Of a stretch of 39,359 bases of DNA, positions 38,002 to 39,359 are shown piece by piece; position 1 is the first letter of the stretch; each line of letters starts with the position of its first letter. The notes below the pieces were generated by a model. It made no database searches. It had not been told where the DNA came from and was given only the letters and a program-made list of their open reading frames with translations. Origin of the DNA: an uncultured Actinomycetes bacterium (lineage in GTDB: Bacteria > Actinomycetota > Actinomycetes > Actinomycetales > Microbacteriaceae); the NCBI GenBank assembly GCA_903920435.1, contig CAIXMB010000162.1, positions 1 to 39,359 on the forward strand, written 5' to 3'. The position numbers and the translations under genes were made by a program.

Positions 38002-38835
38002 CTAAGCGGTGACGAAGTCGATGAGCTGCTCGACGCGGCCGAGCAGCGCGGGCTCGAGGTCGGCGTAGCTCTCGACCCGGCCCAAGATGCGCTGCCAGGC
38101 GCGCGCGATGTCGGCTTGGCTCTCGTGCGGCCAACCCAGCGCCGCGCAGATTCCGTGCTTCCACTCGGTGCCGCGCGGAATCACCGGCCACGCCGCGAGG
38201 CCCAGCCGCTGCGGCTTCACCGCCTGCCAGACGTCGATGTACGGATGCCCGACGACGAGCACGTGCTCGCGGTAGCGCCCGACGCCCACGGCGTCGGCGA
38301 TGCGGCTCTCCTTCGACCCCGCGACGAGGTGGTCGACGAGCACGCCGGCCTTGCGCCCCGGACCCGGCCCGAATTCCGCGAGCGATGCCTCGAGGTCGTC
38401 AATGCCACCGAGGTACTCCACGACGACACCCTCGACGCGCAGGTCGTGGCCCCAGACCTTCTCGACGAGCTCGGCGTCATGGCGGCCCTCGACGAAGATG
38501 CGGCTGGGGAGCGCGACGCGCGCGGTGTGGTCGGTGACCGCGACGGAGCCGGAGGCGCTGCGGAGCACGGGTGCCGCGCCGGGGGTGGGCTTCACGAGCG
38601 TGACGGCCTTGCCGTCGACGAGGAATCCGGCGCCGAGCGAGAAGGTGCGAACGGCGCCCTTGCGATCCTCGAGCTCGATGAGCCCGTTGGCGTAGGAGAT
38701 GATGGCGCCCACGAACCCCGTGCCGGTCTCCTCCAGCACCAGCCCCTTCTCGACCACGAGGGCCGGTACGGGCGCGGGGCCGCGCTGCTGGCGGAAGTTC
38801 GCGAGAACGTCGCTGCCGTACCTGTCGTCACTCAC
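38002..38835 (-). CDS. DUF3097 protein
   Basis: The 277-residue cytosolic protein has a small beta-barrel-like N-terminus (GFVGAIISYANGLIELEDR). A Toprim-like core follows with FVEGRHDAELVEKVWGHDLR, VEYLGGIDDL and GVLVDHLVAGSKESRIA. The acidic residues in EGRHD and the VDHL strand match the metal site of Toprim folds, so a nuclease or ligase-like nucleic-acid role is possible. No function is established for DUF3097. The GTG is 6 nt from a TAGCCT hexamer. Confidence 0.87.
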   Translation of the reverse strand: MSDDRYGSDVLANFRQQRGPAPVPALVVEKGLVLEETGTGFVGAIISYANGLIELEDRKGAVRTFSLGAGFLVDGKAVTLVKPTPGAAPVLRSASGSVAVTDHTARVALPSRIFVEGRHDAELVEKVWGHDLRVEGVVVEYLGGIDDLEASLAEFGPGPGRKAGVLVDHLVAGSKESRIADAVGVGRYREHVLVVGHPYIDVWQAVKPQRLGLAAWPVIPRGTEWKHGICAALGWPHESQADIARAWQRILGRVESYADLEPALLGRVEQLIDFVTA

Positions 38836-38841
38836 CGCACG

Positions 38842-38847
38842 AGGCTA
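38842..38847 (-). promoter_or_regulatory. Predicted -10 hexamer TAGCCT for the DUF3097 gene
   Basis: It ends 6 nt before the GTG at 38835. Confidence 0.45.
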
Positions 38848-38857
38848 ACCGGTGGGG

Positions 38858-39359
38858 CTAGAACCCGAAGTCTCCCCCGCCGAAGTCTCCCCCGCCGAAG
38901 TCGCCGAAGGAGTCACCGCCGAAGTCCGCCGAGGCGTCGGTCGAGGTGTCGGCCCCCGCGTCGGCACCGGGGTCGGCGGAGTCCGCGCCAGTCTCTGCCG
39001 AGGCATCCGTCGCGCCGAGGTCGGTCGGCAGGAATGCCGAGACCAGCGCCGAGCCGATCACGTAGCCGGCGACGGTTCCGAGCAGCGAGCTGCCGACCAT
39101 GGCGCCGAAGCTCGGGCCCTGGAACGAGCGCTCGAGGCTGCCCGGCTGCCGCAGCTCGGTGCGGGTCGCGGCCTGCGCGAGCGAGGCGGCATCCGTTCCG
39201 CGGGGCTGCTCGCCCGACTGCGAGAGCTCCTGGTACACCAGCTTGCGCTGGTCGTCGGTGAGCTTGGCGAAGGCTTCGGCGTGCACCTGCTCGAGCGTCT
39301 CGGGCGGCGCGGTGCGCAAGAGGTAGCGGTAGCGCTCGACCGCGATCTCGTCCGTGGAG
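38858..39359 (-). CDS. GGDF-tailed membrane-associated protein, 5' end outside window
   Basis: The visible 166 or so residues begin with DEIAVERYRYLLRTAPPETLEQ and KLTDDQRKLVYQELS, a helical region. One hydrophobic helix follows (GAMVGSSLLGTVAGYVIGSALVSAFL), then an Ala/Asp/Ser/Thr-rich stretch, and the end repeats GGDFGGGDFGGGDFGF. Proteins of this design are common in actinobacteria and are often mislabelled cation-transporting ATPase; no ATPase motif is present. The true start lies beyond the right edge. Confidence 0.8.
   Translation of the reverse strand, partial: STDEIAVERYRYLLRTAPPETLEQVHAEAFAKLTDDQRKLVYQELSQSGEQPRGTDAASLAQAATRTELRQPGSLERSFQGPSFGAMVGSSLLGTVAGYVIGSALVSAFLPTDLGATDASAETGADSADPGADAGADTSTDASADFGGDSFGDFGGGDFGGGDFGF

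Noticed and set aside
1-39359. CRISPR arrays, insertion sequences, prophage genes
   Set aside because: No regularly spaced direct repeats, transposase motifs or phage structural genes were found on either strand.

Overview
The window looks like chromosomal DNA of a high-GC actinobacterium, most likely Microbacteriaceae. The grounds are dense short-gap gene packing, many stop/start overlaps of the ATGA or GTGA type, GTG and TTG starts, and families typical of that group: DUF2510, DUF3097, DUF2017 beside ClpS, 13E12-type HNH/DUF222 proteins, F420-type oxidoreductases and a glycine/GGDF-tailed membrane protein. No rRNA, phage, insertion sequence or CRISPR array is visible. Placement is inferred from content only.

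Left part (1-10 kb): a branched-chain 2-oxoacid dehydrogenase operon (E1 alpha, E1 beta, partial E2) reads leftward. Divergent from it is an FAD dehydrogenase, coupled to a deazaflavin-dependent nitroreductase-like protein and a DUF2510 membrane protein. Next come an unknown conserved-looking gene, TesB, a hotdog thioesterase, EttA, a lipoprotein and a single-stranded-DNA-binding protein.

Middle (10-20 kb): an aldo/keto reductase with an EamA exporter; several very small genes, one under a LexA-like box; a BP74-like lipoprotein; a 52-residue zinc-ribbon protein; tRNA-Arg(TCT); a MarR/MFS efflux pair with its own operator; oligoribonuclease; tRNA-His; the clpS-DUF2017-metallopeptidase operon; and two tandem paralogous lipoproteins.

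Right part (20-39 kb): a leftward operon under a TPP riboswitch encodes a thiamine ABC transporter (thiB, thiP, thiQ), then a P-loop kinase of unknown substrate and a rhodanese. The rhodanese N-terminus is broken by an apparent one-base insertion. An F420-type LLM enzyme and an EXPERA membrane protein follow. A leftward polyamine-type ABC operon (potA, D, B, C) is divergent from a FadR-type regulator coupled to a soluble Cache-domain protein. Then come an HNH/DUF222 protein under a second LexA-like box, DUF1697, two glycosyltransferases, a band-7 protein, PspC, a further tiny protein, DUF3097 and a partial GGDF-tailed protein.

Two signals run across the whole window. Seventeen genes have a TAnnnT hexamer ending 6 or 7 nt before the start codon, which suggests leaderless transcription. 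The heptamer GGATGCC/GGCATCC is also far commoner than its GC-richer relative GGACGCC/GGCGTCC. The most promising less-described items are the thiamine operon with its kinase and rhodanese, the soluble Cache/FadR/polyamine module, and the family of tiny proteins, one of which looks SOS-controlled.
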